A DNA stretch of 64,000 nucleotides from Bacteroidota bacterium. GTDB taxonomy: Bacteria > Bacteroidota > Bacteroidia > Chitinophagales > Chitinophagaceae. Positions 16,001 through 25,150 of the stretch are shown piece by piece. The notes beneath the pieces are model-generated. The model was not told the origin of the DNA, ran no database searches, and was given only the letters and a program-made list of their open reading frames with translations. The stretch lies in the NCBI GenBank assembly GCA_029558715.1, contig JAKQEA010000100.1, positions 33,545 through 97,544 of the forward strand. Reading direction: 5' to 3'. Within the stretch, counting starts at the first letter, position 1. Each line of letters begins with the position of its first letter. Position numbers and translations under genes: made by a program.

Positions 16001-18942
16001 TCCACTACATAATAAAAACGAGACGCTATTTTTTTATCTACCCCGTTTTCACGGATGATGATCCTGTCAATAGTAATCAGTTTCCCGGCTTTGGAGTTCT
16101 TCATTTGGTATAGAGTAGCCTGATTGAATTCATTCCCGGTATTATATATAGATATAATTTCCCTGGCATCATTATCAATAGTGAAAGTATAACTGATTAC
16201 TTCTGTTCCAGGAGGAATTTGTAGCAGTTCCGTGACATTTACTTTTTGAAGGTTGCTCACAGAAATCTCAGGCCTTTTTAATTTAACCTGAACTCCTTCA
16301 ATTGGCGGTCTATACTCAGGGACTGTTCTGATTGGAAAAATTATTTCTTTAATTGGCACTTTTTTATTGCCATCAAGAGTATAAAAGGATAATGTTGAAT
16401 TATCAGAAATACTGGTCACTGTTATAATAAAATCATTATTATACCTGCTTACAGTGCCGTGGGGTTTTATATCAGCAGAAATCTTGCTGATATCATATCC
16501 AGGGGCATCTATTTTTATAGTGTTATGTATGCCTATATAGAGTATCTTTGGATCCAGTCTGATAGGTAAGTTACTAGTCAGGAGAGAAGCTGTTTTATTG
16601 TAAATAGTGAGGTTTTCTTTGACCTTAACATCTGTAACTGGTGTAATATCAACTACCACCACTTCATTCAGCATATTTGTGGGATTGCTTCCTTCAGTTT
16701 TGGAAACCTTATCTCCTTTTCCCACTACAAATGTGATGGGTTGTTTCTTATATGCTTTTACGTGTCTGCCATTCTGAAGGGCAGGAATCCACTTAGGTCC
16801 TTTTTTAATTACTCTCATGGCTTCCTCTTCCATGCCATATCCATGTTTGGTAAGTGATCTTACGTTAGTAATAAATCCGTCAAGATCAACGATAAACTGG
16901 ACAATTACCGTATAGGCTCCGGCAGGTGCTTTATTAATGGTGGGTATTGAAGCATTCAGGTTCCTTTCCAGATAGAGCCTCCATTTAGAATCGCCTCCCG
17001 GGAATGAGGGTTCAATTTCAATTTTGTCAAATATTTTATTATCTGTATCAGAAGGTTTAGTTGTATCTGCCGGCAACGAAGGCAACTCCAATTTCATAAC
17101 GGTGGCATTTTTAAAAACGGTTACTCCTTTTTTTGCCTCTGCGCCATATAATTTTGTGGCATATTCATCGTTTTCCGGATAGATAATTATTTGTTTGGCA
17201 ACAATCTTTTTCCCAAGAATATAATCGTAAGGTTTCTTTTGACCGTTTACAACTATTAATGAGTGATTAATATCCGGAACTGCTTTTTTAGAGTCTGATT
17301 CAAAGACAATGGAGTCAGCAGAAATATACATTGCATTCTTAGAATCAGTAAAATGTATATAGCCAGAAACCCTTCCTTCAACATTCTTTTCAAATAGTTT
17401 GTTTATTACCGGAGTAGTGTCCGAAAATATTGCTTTTCTTTCTTCCCAGTCTGTACTTTTTTGTTGCATGATATATTGGTCAATTGCCAGCAGTATGCTT
17501 TCAGCAATTTTCTCCTGGTTGTCTGTGTTTTTGATGAACTTCAGGTCTTTTTCATTACTTATATATCCGCATTCAATTAAGGCAGAGGGGCAATTACTAT
17601 TTTCAAGCACCCATACAGATTGTTCTTTTTGCTTCGCAACATTATCTACAGTGTAGTTTTGTGCCAGGTACCCAAGCAGGATAGAGGCCAGTATTTTATT
17701 TTCGCTGCCAAAGTTTTTTGCTTTTGAGGGAATAACCACTTCAAACCCTGTTTTTGTTTTATTGGGTGAGGAATTTACGTGTAGTGATAAGAATAGAGCC
17801 GGTTTTTGCTGGTTTCCGAATTCTGACCTTGCTTTTAGTTCCGGAAGTATATCAGTTTCCCTTGTCAATATAATTTTTATATTCTCATCTTCATTCAATG
17901 CCTTTATTTTTTGGGCAATTGCTAACGCAATATCTTTTTCTGCAGTTCCGTCAGTTGCGATGGCTCCTTTATCTGTACCTCCATGCCCAATATCTATGAC
18001 AACAGTAACCGGACCATTAGAGCTATCAATAAAAGAGCTCTCCTTTTTGTTTTTGTAGCTGAAAGCAAAGAGAATCACAGCAAGGGCAGTGAGTGGCAAT
18101 AGCATCAGTTTCCGTAAATACCGGTGGCTTGTTTTTTTTGAAGAAGTAATCATGGCTATACGTCTTTTTATCTGGTTATGAAAAAAAGGGTTGACAAGAG
18201 ATTGATTGGTGTTCAATGCCTGCATCAGTAATAGTTCGGCATACTGCCATTTTGTATTTTCTGTTATGGCAAACTGATCGGCCAGGAATTCATGAATGGC
18301 TTTTATTTCCTTTTTAATAAGATGGAAAAAGGGATTGATCCAACAAGCTACTGTTAGCAATTCAAGGTAAATCACATCCCAACTGTGTCGTTGCTCAATA
18401 TGAAATAACTCATGACGGAATATTTGTTCTCCTTTCTCCGATTGCAATTCAATTTTCTTATTCCAGAACAGCCAGCGGAAAAAAGAAAAGGGAGTGCCTG
18501 GTTCCTCAGTGTTGACAAAATGTATTTTGTCTAATTTCTCAACAGGATTGGTTTTGATTATTTTTCTGATTTTCAAAATAGAAAAAATAATTTTCAACAA
18601 AATTGTTAAGGCGATAAGTATATAAAATGTAATAGCAAAGTTTTTCCATGTAAACCACTCATAATATGTTTTTGGTTTTGTAACTGATATAGCCTTTTCC
18701 TCAATACCAGGTGAAGAAATTATCGAAAGCGTATGTAATACAAATGACGAATCGGTTTCAGCGTCGTTGAAGTATATGGGTATACTCAAAAAAGGGATCG
18801 TAATGCTTAAAACCGTTGCAGCCAGCAGGTAAAACCTGTTGTACTTGTGGAATCTTTTGTTTCGCAATACAAAGTGGTAGTAGCTGTAAAGTATGCAAGA
18901 GATGATGATTACCTGGAACCCGTAATAGAATAATGCTGTCAT
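15997..18942 (-). CDS. BlaR1-like M56 peptidase fused to murein amidase, TonB C-terminal and GldM-like domains
   Basis: A 981-residue multi-domain membrane protein. Residues 1-300 are an M56 BlaR1-type unit: four membrane segments (about 4-24, 37-57, 101-123, 279-296) and the zinc motif H177-E-L-F-H181 with E218 in HEFLADQ. Residues 311-492 form an Amidase_3 (N-acetylmuramoyl-L-alanine amidase) domain with all expected residues: H320 (IDIGHGG), E335, H388 (LSLHVN) and E457 (ALIECGY). Residues about 515-615 resemble the degenerate TonB-plug-like segment found in such proteins. Residues about 645-741 are a TonB_C domain (APAGAYTVIVQFIVDLDGFI). Residues about 797-880 resemble the GldM C-terminal domain (LYIGIHN, ending FPIRTVPEY). 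It overlaps the upstream BlaI-type repressor by ATGA. Role inferred: wall-stress sensing linked to wall cleavage. Confidence 0.85.
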   Translation of the reverse strand: MTALFYYGFQVIIISCILYSYYHFVLRNKRFHKYNRFYLLAATVLSITIPFLSIPIYFNDAETDSSFVLHTLSIISSPGIEEKAISVTKPKTYYEWFTWKNFAITFYILIALTILLKIIFSILKIRKIIKTNPVEKLDKIHFVNTEEPGTPFSFFRWLFWNKKIELQSEKGEQIFRHELFHIEQRHSWDVIYLELLTVACWINPFFHLIKKEIKAIHEFLADQFAITENTKWQYAELLLMQALNTNQSLVNPFFHNQIKRRIAMITSSKKTSHRYLRKLMLLPLTALAVILFAFSYKNKKESSFIDSSNGPVTVVIDIGHGGTDKGAIATDGTAEKDIALAIAQKIKALNEDENIKIILTRETDILPELKARSEFGNQQKPALFLSLHVNSSPNKTKTGFEVVIPSKAKNFGSENKILASILLGYLAQNYTVDNVAKQKEQSVWVLENSNCPSALIECGYISNEKDLKFIKNTDNQEKIAESILLAIDQYIMQQKSTDWEERKAIFSDTTPVINKLFEKNVEGRVSGYIHFTDSKNAMYISADSIVFESDSKKAVPDINHSLIVVNGQKKPYDYILGKKIVAKQIIIYPENDEYATKLYGAEAKKGVTVFKNATVMKLELPSLPADTTKPSDTDNKIFDKIEIEPSFPGGDSKWRLYLERNLNASIPTINKAPAGAYTVIVQFIVDLDGFITNVRSLTKHGYGMEEEAMRVIKKGPKWIPALQNGRHVKAYKKQPITFVVGKGDKVSKTEGSNPTNMLNEVVVVDITPVTDVKVKENLTIYNKTASLLTSNLPIRLDPKILYIGIHNTIKIDAPGYDISKISADIKPHGTVSRYNNDFIITVTSISDNSTLSFYTLDGNKKVPIKEIIFPIRTVPEYRPPIEGVQVKLKRPEISVSNLQKVNVTELLQIPPGTEVISYTFTIDNDAREIISIYNTGNEFNQATLYQMKNSKAGKLITIDRIIIRENGVDKKIASRFYYVVD

Positions 18943-19310
18943 TTTTGCTGGTTTAGCTGTTTCTTAATTTGTTTGAGCAGCGTTTCCAGTTCTTCCACTG
19001 AAATATTGTTCTCCTTTACTAAGTATGAAACTACATTGCTGAAAGAACCTTCAAAATAGTTTTTGGCAAGTTGCTTGATACTCTTGCCGGAATATTCTTG
19101 CTTGGAAATAAGGGGAGAGTAGCGGTGTTGCCTTCCCAGCACTTCTACCCCAACAAATTCTTTTTCAACAAGTATTTTAAGAAGTGTTGCTACAGTGTTC
19201 TGATGCGGTTTGGGTGCAGGCATTGCATCTACAATTTCTCTAAGGAAGGCTTTATCCAATTTCCATAACGACTGCATCACTAGTTCTTCTGCTTTGGTAA
19301 GCGGTTTCAT
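18939..19310 (-). CDS. BlaI/MecI/CopY-family transcriptional repressor
   Basis: The 123-residue product is a winged-helix repressor of the penicillinase-repressor family: LTKAEELVMQSLWKLDKAFL at the N-terminus, PHQNTVATLLKILVEKEFV as recognition helix and following strand, and a C-terminal dimerisation helix with FSNVVSYLVKENNISVEELE, where the family has its scissile site and dimer contacts. In the classical system, the paired BlaR1 protease triggers cleavage of the repressor. Here it is the first gene of a two-gene operon with an M56 protein (4-base overlap), and two dyads matching one operator type overlap the promoter, so it probably represses itself. Confidence 0.93.
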   Translation of the reverse strand: MKPLTKAEELVMQSLWKLDKAFLREIVDAMPAPKPHQNTVATLLKILVEKEFVGVEVLGRQHRYSPLISKQEYSGKSIKQLAKNYFEGSFSNVVSYLVKENNISVEELETLLKQIKKQLNQQK

Positions 19311-19329
19311 CTTTTATGATTTATGAAAT

Positions 19330-19360
19330 CAAATCTAAAACTAATTTTTTAGTTAAACAA
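19330..19360 (-). promoter_or_regulatory. Promoter of the blaI-like/M56 operon
   Basis: On the minus strand GTTG (TTG at 19360-19358), a 20-base spacer and TAGATTTG (19337-19330), which matches TAnnTTTG; the start codon is 20 bases further on. Confidence 0.65.
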
Positions 19361-19374
19361 CTAAAAAATTAGTT
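19339..19374 (-). promoter_or_regulatory. Two-dyad operator of the BlaI-type repressor
   Basis: AACTAATTTTTTAGTT (19339-19354), spacer AAAC, then AACTAAAAAATTAGTT (19359-19374). Each half is itself a perfect palindrome AACTAAnnnnTTAGTT, and together they form a perfect 16-bp inverted repeat. The dyads overlap the -33 region of the promoter below, so repressor binding would block it. Binding by the BlaI-type protein is inferred from position and symmetry. Confidence 0.8.
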
Positions 19375-19436
19375 AAAGTAAGTTTTTCTGTTTTTTCAGC
19401 CTCAGTTTGCTTTATTTTGCACCAAACCCATAAATA

Positions 19437-20126
19437 ATGTCCGAGCCAATCATTGAATTGAAAAATGTAAACATTTACCAGGGCAATAATCTCATCTTGC
19501 AAGGAGTGAATCTGACAGTAAATAAAGGAGAATTTGTTTACCTGGTAGGTAAGACCGGCACCGGTAAATCAAGCCTTTTAAAAACCTTATACGGAGAACT
19601 GGAATTAAGAGAAGGAGAAGCTACAGTAGCCGGTTTTAACCTGCGGGGTCTTGATTGGAAAAAAGTACCTTACCTGCGCCGCAATCTGGGAGTGGTGTTC
19701 CAGGATTTTCAGCTGCTTACAGACCGTAACGTAAATGATAATCTGAAATTTGTTCTGCGGGCCACCGGCTGGACGGACGAAAAGCTGATGAATGAAAAAA
19801 TTGCTGATGTGCTTGATAAAGTAGGGTTGAGGTCAAAAGGATTCAAAATGCCTTTTGAATTGAGCGGTGGAGAACAGCAACGTATTGATATCGCAAGAGC
19901 TTTATTAAACTCCCCCAAGCTTATATTGGCTGATGAACCTACCGGTAATCTTGATCCTGAAACATCAGATGAGATCATGAACCTGATCTTCCAGATATCC
20001 AGGGATTATAATACGGCTGTAGTAATGGCATCTCATGATTATATTGTGGTACAAAAATTTCCTGCCCGGATGATAAGAACTGAAAGAGGCCGGGTAATCG
20101 ATAATGCTACCATAAATATTGAATAA
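19437..20126 (+). CDS. ftsE: FtsE-like ABC transporter ATPase
   Basis: The ATPase partner of FtsX, which regulates peptidoglycan hydrolases at the division site. The 229-residue protein has Walker [10 protein letters not shown] (about 38-46), Q-loop VVFQDFQLL, signature [15 protein letters not shown] (about 142-156), Walker [14 protein letters not shown] and a D-loop/His switch ASHDY, all in the FtsE/LolD pattern; the opening [19 protein letters not shown] resembles FtsE. In Bacteroidota ftsX is commonly unlinked and none is seen here, so LolD-type function remains possible. Its end overlaps the convergent glycosyltransferase gene by 20 bases. Confidence 0.8.
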   Translation: MSEPIIELKNVNIYQGNNLILQGVNLTVNKGEFVYLVGKTGTGKSSLLKTLYGELELREGEATVAGFNLRGLDWKKVPYLRRNLGVVFQDFQLLTDRNVNDNLKFVLRATGWTDEKLMNEKIADVLDKVGLRSKGFKMPFELSGGEQQRIDIARALLNSPKLILADEPTGNLDPETSDEIMNLIFQISRDYNTAVVMASHDYIVVQKFPARMIRTERGRVIDNATINIE

Positions 20127-21228
20127 GCTGTCTGACATTCATTTCATTGTTAAACGTATCTGACAGTAATTTTTCCCTTAATCTTTTTTCCTCTTCTGTA
20201 AACGGCTGATGATTCAGTTGCATTATTATTGACCCAATGGCATTAGCTGTAGTACCTGTATGGCAGGCTGCTTCCAGCCCTGTATCCTTTATCATCGCCT
20301 CATTTACCACACAATGTCTTCCCTCAAAAAGGGCATGTAAAAGCTTTAATTTAATTCCAGTGTTACTAAACGCAGGAAGTATATTGATATGAGCCTTCTT
20401 GACAAGATCATTTATTTCGGAAGCAGAAGGGTTTGCTACCAGGCATGTGTGCTGGCAGAGATGAGCCAGCTTTTCTAATCTCCTGGAAGGGTCTTTACCT
20501 GCAATGACAAAGGGTATTTTTATCTTTGAAAATACTTTTGTAAGCAGCCATATTGCTGCTTTCTCATTCTCTGCCACAGAAAGATTGCCATGATATAGAC
20601 AAAAATTGCCTATTCCTTCAGGAGAATTTACTGTTTTGAAAGGAGTAAATGCAGGAAGGAAGAAACTGTTTATTAAACCTGCAGTTTTGAAATGGTGCTC
20701 ATCTTTTTTTGTGATGCAGGCATAAATACTATTCTCTGGTAACTGGCACTCATACTTTTTAAGAAGGTGACTCTCGAACCAGTAGTATATTTTTTTGAGA
20801 ATATTGGATGTGGCTGCAGCTAAATGCCTGTAATATTCAGTTTCATTATTATGCAGACGTACTACTATTTTTCTGCTGTCCTTATTTATATCCGCCAATA
20901 TGCCGGTACAATGCACACCTTCCAGCAGAACAGGATAATCATCATGTTGCAGGTTTTTTATCAGTTCGGTACTCATCCGGGAAGAAACGATATAAGGAAT
21001 AGAAAATGAAAACCCCTTATGTCCTGTCCTTCTCTCGTATACATGTATGGTTTCGCAATATTGATTCAGTTCATTAGGATTTCCTCTTTTACCATAGGAA
21101 AAATAATGAAGATGAATTCTGATCCCGGCTCTATGTAATGCTTCTATCCTGTAAAGCATATCAATGGCACCCCCGTAATCGGCCGGCCAGGGTACACCAA
21201 AACAGACAATATGTAAGTGCCGGGTCAA
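20107..21228 (-). CDS. Glycosyltransferase, GT-B fold (family 4-like)
   Basis: A 373-residue cytoplasmic protein. The N-terminal half has the GT-B opening IVCFGVPWPADYGGAIDMLYRIEAL (Gly-rich loop at the start, residues about 7-31 in all) and the C-terminal half has a donor-site-like region: FCLYHGNLSVAENEKAAIWL, FVIAGKDPS, and INILPAFSNTGIKLKLLHAL, the last being the S/T-G-x-x-x-K/L-x-x-E region, here with HALFEGRHCV. The donor and acceptor sugars cannot be told. It is translationally coupled to the glycosyltransferase upstream (ATGA overlap at 21225-21228). Confidence 0.82.
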   Translation of the reverse strand: MTRHLHIVCFGVPWPADYGGAIDMLYRIEALHRAGIRIHLHYFSYGKRGNPNELNQYCETIHVYERRTGHKGFSFSIPYIVSSRMSTELIKNLQHDDYPVLLEGVHCTGILADINKDSRKIVVRLHNNETEYYRHLAAATSNILKKIYYWFESHLLKKYECQLPENSIYACITKKDEHHFKTAGLINSFFLPAFTPFKTVNSPEGIGNFCLYHGNLSVAENEKAAIWLLTKVFSKIKIPFVIAGKDPSRRLEKLAHLCQHTCLVANPSASEINDLVKKAHINILPAFSNTGIKLKLLHALFEGRHCVVNEAMIKDTGLEAACHTGTTANAIGSIIMQLNHQPFTEEEKRLREKLLSDTFNNEMNVRQLIQYLW

Positions 21229-22316
21229 ACAGTAAATATTGATTGGTAAAAGGATACTAATTTTTTTTCTTCCTCTTGCCAGTTTAACTCTTCCCTGGCT
21301 TTAAGACAATTTTGTTTCAATCTTTTGTATAAAACGTCATTTACCAGTAAATTGTTGATAGCATCTGCAATTCTTTTTGGTTCTTTACTTTCGATAAGCA
21401 CCGCCACTTCAAACTGGTCGTTTATTTTTTTGTATTCAGGGTAATCAACCGTTACTTGTGGCAGGGTTGCATGGATATAATCAAAGAACTTATTTGGCAA
21501 AGCCAGGTATTGATTTAATCCTTCTTTTTCAGGAACCGCTACACCAATATATGCCTGTTGGGCGATACTGAATAATGAGGAAGGAGGTAACATACCTTTT
21601 AGTTCAACTTTGTCCTGTAACTGGTATTTTTCGATCAATTTTTTTAGTTGTGCCATAAAATTACCGTCACCGCAAATCACCAGCCGGCTATTCACCCACT
21701 GCATAGCAGGTATAAGGTATTCAAATCCCCTTGCTTCATTGACAGCACCCTGGTATAAAATAAATCTTTCAGTTGTTGGTACAGCAGAAAGTTTCTCTAA
21801 CACCGGTACATTTCGAATCGTAGCATACTTAACTCCGTATCGTCGTTGAAATTCCGCTGCAATGCTATCGCTTACGGTGTAGCCATATTGAAATTTTGGC
21901 ACCGCCTTCTTTTCAATTCCCAGCCAGGCTTTTTGTATGGCAGGCCGGCTGATCACTTCTTTTAATTCTGAGAATAATTCATGGGCATCGTAGATGCGGG
22001 GAATTTTTTTCCACCGGGAGATATATAATGAGGGTAAAATCGTATCAAGGTCTATGGCACAAATGGCATCCATCTTCTTAAGTAATAAAAACAGGAAAAG
22101 ACGAATATTATATTCAGCATAGAACATTTTTCCTCTGGAAAACCAGCAACTGATTCTCCTTTGCGTAAAACTTTTTGGCGATAGAGGGGGAGAAGACCGA
22201 AGTTTTCGCCCGACTAGTGTAACCGAATAGCCGTTTGCTGCCAGTGAAGTGCAGATCCGGTGCATCCGTTGGTCGTAGGTGAGATCGTTTGTGACTGTAA
22301 AGTATATCTGTTTCAA
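21225..22316 (-). CDS. Glycosyltransferase, family 4-like
   Basis: A 363-residue GT-B protein beginning YFTVTNDLTYDQRMHRICTS, a start that recurs in Bacteroidota glycosyltransferases. IYDAHELFSE (about 128-137) and the C-terminal LPNKFFDYIHATLPQV (about 285-300, the E-x7-E-like donor site region with Asp replacing the first Glu) support the fold. The pair may decorate a cell-surface glycan, but no polymerase, flippase or sugar-nucleotide gene accompanies them, so the product is unknown. Confidence 0.83.
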   Translation of the reverse strand: MKQIYFTVTNDLTYDQRMHRICTSLAANGYSVTLVGRKLRSSPPLSPKSFTQRRISCWFSRGKMFYAEYNIRLFLFLLLKKMDAICAIDLDTILPSLYISRWKKIPRIYDAHELFSELKEVISRPAIQKAWLGIEKKAVPKFQYGYTVSDSIAAEFQRRYGVKYATIRNVPVLEKLSAVPTTERFILYQGAVNEARGFEYLIPAMQWVNSRLVICGDGNFMAQLKKLIEKYQLQDKVELKGMLPPSSLFSIAQQAYIGVAVPEKEGLNQYLALPNKFFDYIHATLPQVTVDYPEYKKINDQFEVAVLIESKEPKRIADAINNLLVNDVLYKRLKQNCLKAREELNWQEEEKKLVSFYQSIFTV

Positions 22317-22337
22317 AAAAACTCCTGATGGTTATTA

Positions 22338-22371
22338 AAAGGAAAAGGTTTTGCAAATATGCAAAACCTTC
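22338..22371 (-). terminator. Terminator of the TonB receptor gene
   Basis: Perfect stem AAGGTTTTGC / GCAAAACCTT (22345-22370) followed on the minus strand by TTCCTTTTAATAA. Confidence 0.75.
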
Positions 22372-22393
22372 CGCTCATTAGAGTATTTTAATA

Positions 22394-25024
22394 TCAGGGT
22401 CTCATATTGACTCCATCCATTCCATTTTGATCCTCCTGGTTTTTGTTGCTCTTTCTTTTAAATAATGAAGCATCAAATTTACCAAACCTCCAGCTGAAAT
22501 TTATACGTAGTATCTGTGGATCACGGCGGCGAAACACATCCTGGATAAAGAAAGGTGATTCTGAATGTGTATCTGAAACCCTTGTTCTGAAAATGTCATT
22601 CATATTGATTGAGAGAGAAGCCTTGTTATCTTTCATAAAATTGTAACGGATAGCGGCGTCTACATAATATACTGGTCTTACATACCCTTGGGCAGAAGTA
22701 CTTTGTCCAAACATTCCACCACGTCCGCCACCACCTCCACCGCTGCCGCCGGGAGGAAGAATTGTTTTGGATTGGTAACTACCGGATAATTGAAAACTGA
22801 GTTTGTTTGAAGCTTTAAAATTATTATTGATTTTAACGAACCAACTGACAAACTGATCCTGTTCCGGTATTGATGGATCATCAATATCAATTTTAGAAGT
22901 AAATATGTTGAGATTTGTGGTAAGTTCCCACCACTTTACGATATTATTCTTAAGGGTGGCTTCAAAACCCGTCACATAACTTGAATTTGCATTAATGTAT
23001 GTATTTATCAGTTGGTCCTTGCCAGTGATCGGTTCTGTTTCTACTTCCTGGAAACGGGTGATAAGGTCATTTGTATTTTTGTAATAGGCAGAAAGCAATA
23101 AATTATCTTTATTCTTGAATATCTTCTGGTAGGATAACTCAATGGAATTGGTAAATTCTGGTTTTAGGCCAGGATTACCTTTGCTAAGGTTCAAAAAGTC
23201 AGAGGAGTCAATGAAAGGAGATAATTGCCAGAAATTAGGTCGGTTGATTCTCCTGGAATAGTTCAACTGCAATTCCTGGTCACTCTTCATTTTCTGGCTT
23301 AGGAAAACACTTGGAAATAAACTAACAGGAAAATTAATATCAAATTTTTCATTTGTTTTGGCGAGTTCTCCTTTATAGTTTGAGCTTTCTATTCGTAGTC
23401 CCAACTGGTAGCCGAAATCTTTTATCTTATTACTGAAAGTAGTATAAGCGGCTAAAACCCGGTCGTTGCTGGTGTAATCAATTTGTGAAGCAGGCTGAAT
23501 GATCAGGTCGCCGGTTACCGGGTCTACAGTATAAAATGCATTGGTACTGGTATTTTCACTAAAAGCAGCTCTTACTCCAAGCTCCAGTTTTGAGTTATTG
23601 CTGATCGGATTGACAAAATCTCCCTGGATAATGATGCTGTTATTATCACCATCACCTATTTGCCGCTGTTTTTGAATATCTTTTATAGTTGTGAGATCCG
23701 GATTAAAATACTCTGTAGTTATCAGGTTGTCATTAGGACCAGTTCTTCCCCGGTAATTAATATCGGCGGTAAGTTCACGGCCTGCCTTGGGAAAATTATG
23801 CTTGAAATTAATGGAAGCACCAAGGTTGTTAAACTCCCTGGTCATATCCGAATACCTTTTTGTAAGTGATGTAGATACCGGGGTACTCAGTGTATCTGTA
23901 AGTAGGTTTGTAACATTTAGAGGATTGAAACTTCCTTTACCTAAATTCACACTGCCTGAAAGTGTAGAACGGTTTGTAATAAAATAATCGATTCCGGCCC
24001 GGCCAAATATGAAATTACCGTCAAATTCAGACCGGTCTGTTTGAAAGAGCGAAATATCAGGGTTATCGATTAATGACAATCTCTCCGTTGTTCCTGTACC
24101 GATTGATCTGCGCTGGTTGAAATTTCCACTTACAAAAGCATTGATCTTATTTTGCCTGATATTGATATCACCACCCAACCCAATCCGGCCACGGGAATCA
24201 ATATTTGTCCTGATACTACCGTTATAACCAACTTTCCTGTTCTTTTTAAGAATAATATTTAGTATCCCGGCGCTGCCACCTGATGCATCAAACTTTGCTG
24301 AGGGATTCGTAATGATTTCCACACTTTCTATAGCGTCGGCAGGAATTTGGTCAAGCTCCATAGTAGTAGGTCTTCCATCCACAAAAATCTGCGGTGCATT
24401 GTTTCGTAAAGAAACATTACCATCAATGTCAACATTCAATGAGGGCACATTCCGCATTATATCAACTGCCGTACCGCCTGCTGAAACAATATTTTTGTCA
24501 ACATTGAATATCTTTCTGTCAATTCCCAGTTGAAGACTTGGCTTTTCTGAAGTAACAGTTACATTCTCTAATACTTTATCTTCAATATCAACTTTGATAT
24601 TACCCAAATCTTTATCCAATGCATTCATCATGCTGGTCATATCTCCATTATTAGAACCATTGGGTTTGAGATCGAAAGAAACAGTTTGCTCGTAAGGCTT
24701 GAAGCCAACTACTGTTACCTGTAATTTAAATTGTCCGAATGCTGGAATATTTTCAAGCCTGAATTCACCATTCGCTTTTGTGATCATACCTGCGATCGCC
24801 ACTTCTTTTCTCTTCTTTGTGGCCGAGTCAAACTTGTTTTGCAAAAGCTGTACAGACGCATACTCAATTGGCCTCATCGACTTGGCTTCAATAAGCTTCC
24901 CGTAAAATGCCCCCGTCATTTGTGGCCGGCCAGCGGCAGTTCTGTTACCGCCACCCGAAGGAACCTGTGCAGATGTATAATAAGTGATTAATAATGAGGA
25001 TAATAGAATAATGGTATGTCTCAT
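22394..25024 (-). CDS. TonB-dependent outer-membrane receptor
   Basis: The 876-residue product has a signal peptide (1-19), a CarboxypepD_reg-like domain (about 38-120, FYGKLIEAKSMRPIEYASVQ then a G-F-K-P-Y-E motif), a plug domain (about 150-262, with FVDGRPTTMELDQIPADAIE and SAGILNIILKKNR) and a 22-strand beta-barrel of the OMP_b-brl_3 type for the rest. It lacks a SusD-like partner next door, so an oligosaccharide substrate cannot be assumed; this OMP_b-brl_3 class is often unlinked. A Gly-rich stretch near residue 765 (GGSGGGGGGRGGMFGQ) is unusual and probably sits in an outer loop. Confidence 0.9.
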   Translation of the reverse strand: MRHTIILLSSLLITYYTSAQVPSGGGNRTAAGRPQMTGAFYGKLIEAKSMRPIEYASVQLLQNKFDSATKKRKEVAIAGMITKANGEFRLENIPAFGQFKLQVTVVGFKPYEQTVSFDLKPNGSNNGDMTSMMNALDKDLGNIKVDIEDKVLENVTVTSEKPSLQLGIDRKIFNVDKNIVSAGGTAVDIMRNVPSLNVDIDGNVSLRNNAPQIFVDGRPTTMELDQIPADAIESVEIITNPSAKFDASGGSAGILNIILKKNRKVGYNGSIRTNIDSRGRIGLGGDINIRQNKINAFVSGNFNQRRSIGTGTTERLSLIDNPDISLFQTDRSEFDGNFIFGRAGIDYFITNRSTLSGSVNLGKGSFNPLNVTNLLTDTLSTPVSTSLTKRYSDMTREFNNLGASINFKHNFPKAGRELTADINYRGRTGPNDNLITTEYFNPDLTTIKDIQKQRQIGDGDNNSIIIQGDFVNPISNNSKLELGVRAAFSENTSTNAFYTVDPVTGDLIIQPASQIDYTSNDRVLAAYTTFSNKIKDFGYQLGLRIESSNYKGELAKTNEKFDINFPVSLFPSVFLSQKMKSDQELQLNYSRRINRPNFWQLSPFIDSSDFLNLSKGNPGLKPEFTNSIELSYQKIFKNKDNLLLSAYYKNTNDLITRFQEVETEPITGKDQLINTYINANSSYVTGFEATLKNNIVKWWELTTNLNIFTSKIDIDDPSIPEQDQFVSWFVKINNNFKASNKLSFQLSGSYQSKTILPPGGSGGGGGGRGGMFGQSTSAQGYVRPVYYVDAAIRYNFMKDNKASLSINMNDIFRTRVSDTHSESPFFIQDVFRRRDPQILRINFSWRFGKFDASLFKRKSNKNQEDQNGMDGVNMRP

Positions 25025-25150
25025 TTCATTGATTTGATAGTTAGACGCTTAAAGCTGTTTGAACTTGCTGACTTTTTTATGACAACTTGATGAATGGCTT
25101 AATGACAATTATAAAAGGGGAAAGTTCAGGTTATTGTTATTTAGGTGGTA

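Noticed and set aside
15997..19310. A beta-lactam resistance (BlaI-BlaR1-BlaZ) operon
   Set aside because: No beta-lactamase or PBP2a-like gene is present, and the M56 protein lacks a penicillin-sensing domain, having an amidase domain instead.
20107..22316. Part of a capsule or O-antigen cluster
   Set aside because: Only two glycosyltransferases occur, without flippase, polymerase, Wz export or nucleotide-sugar genes.
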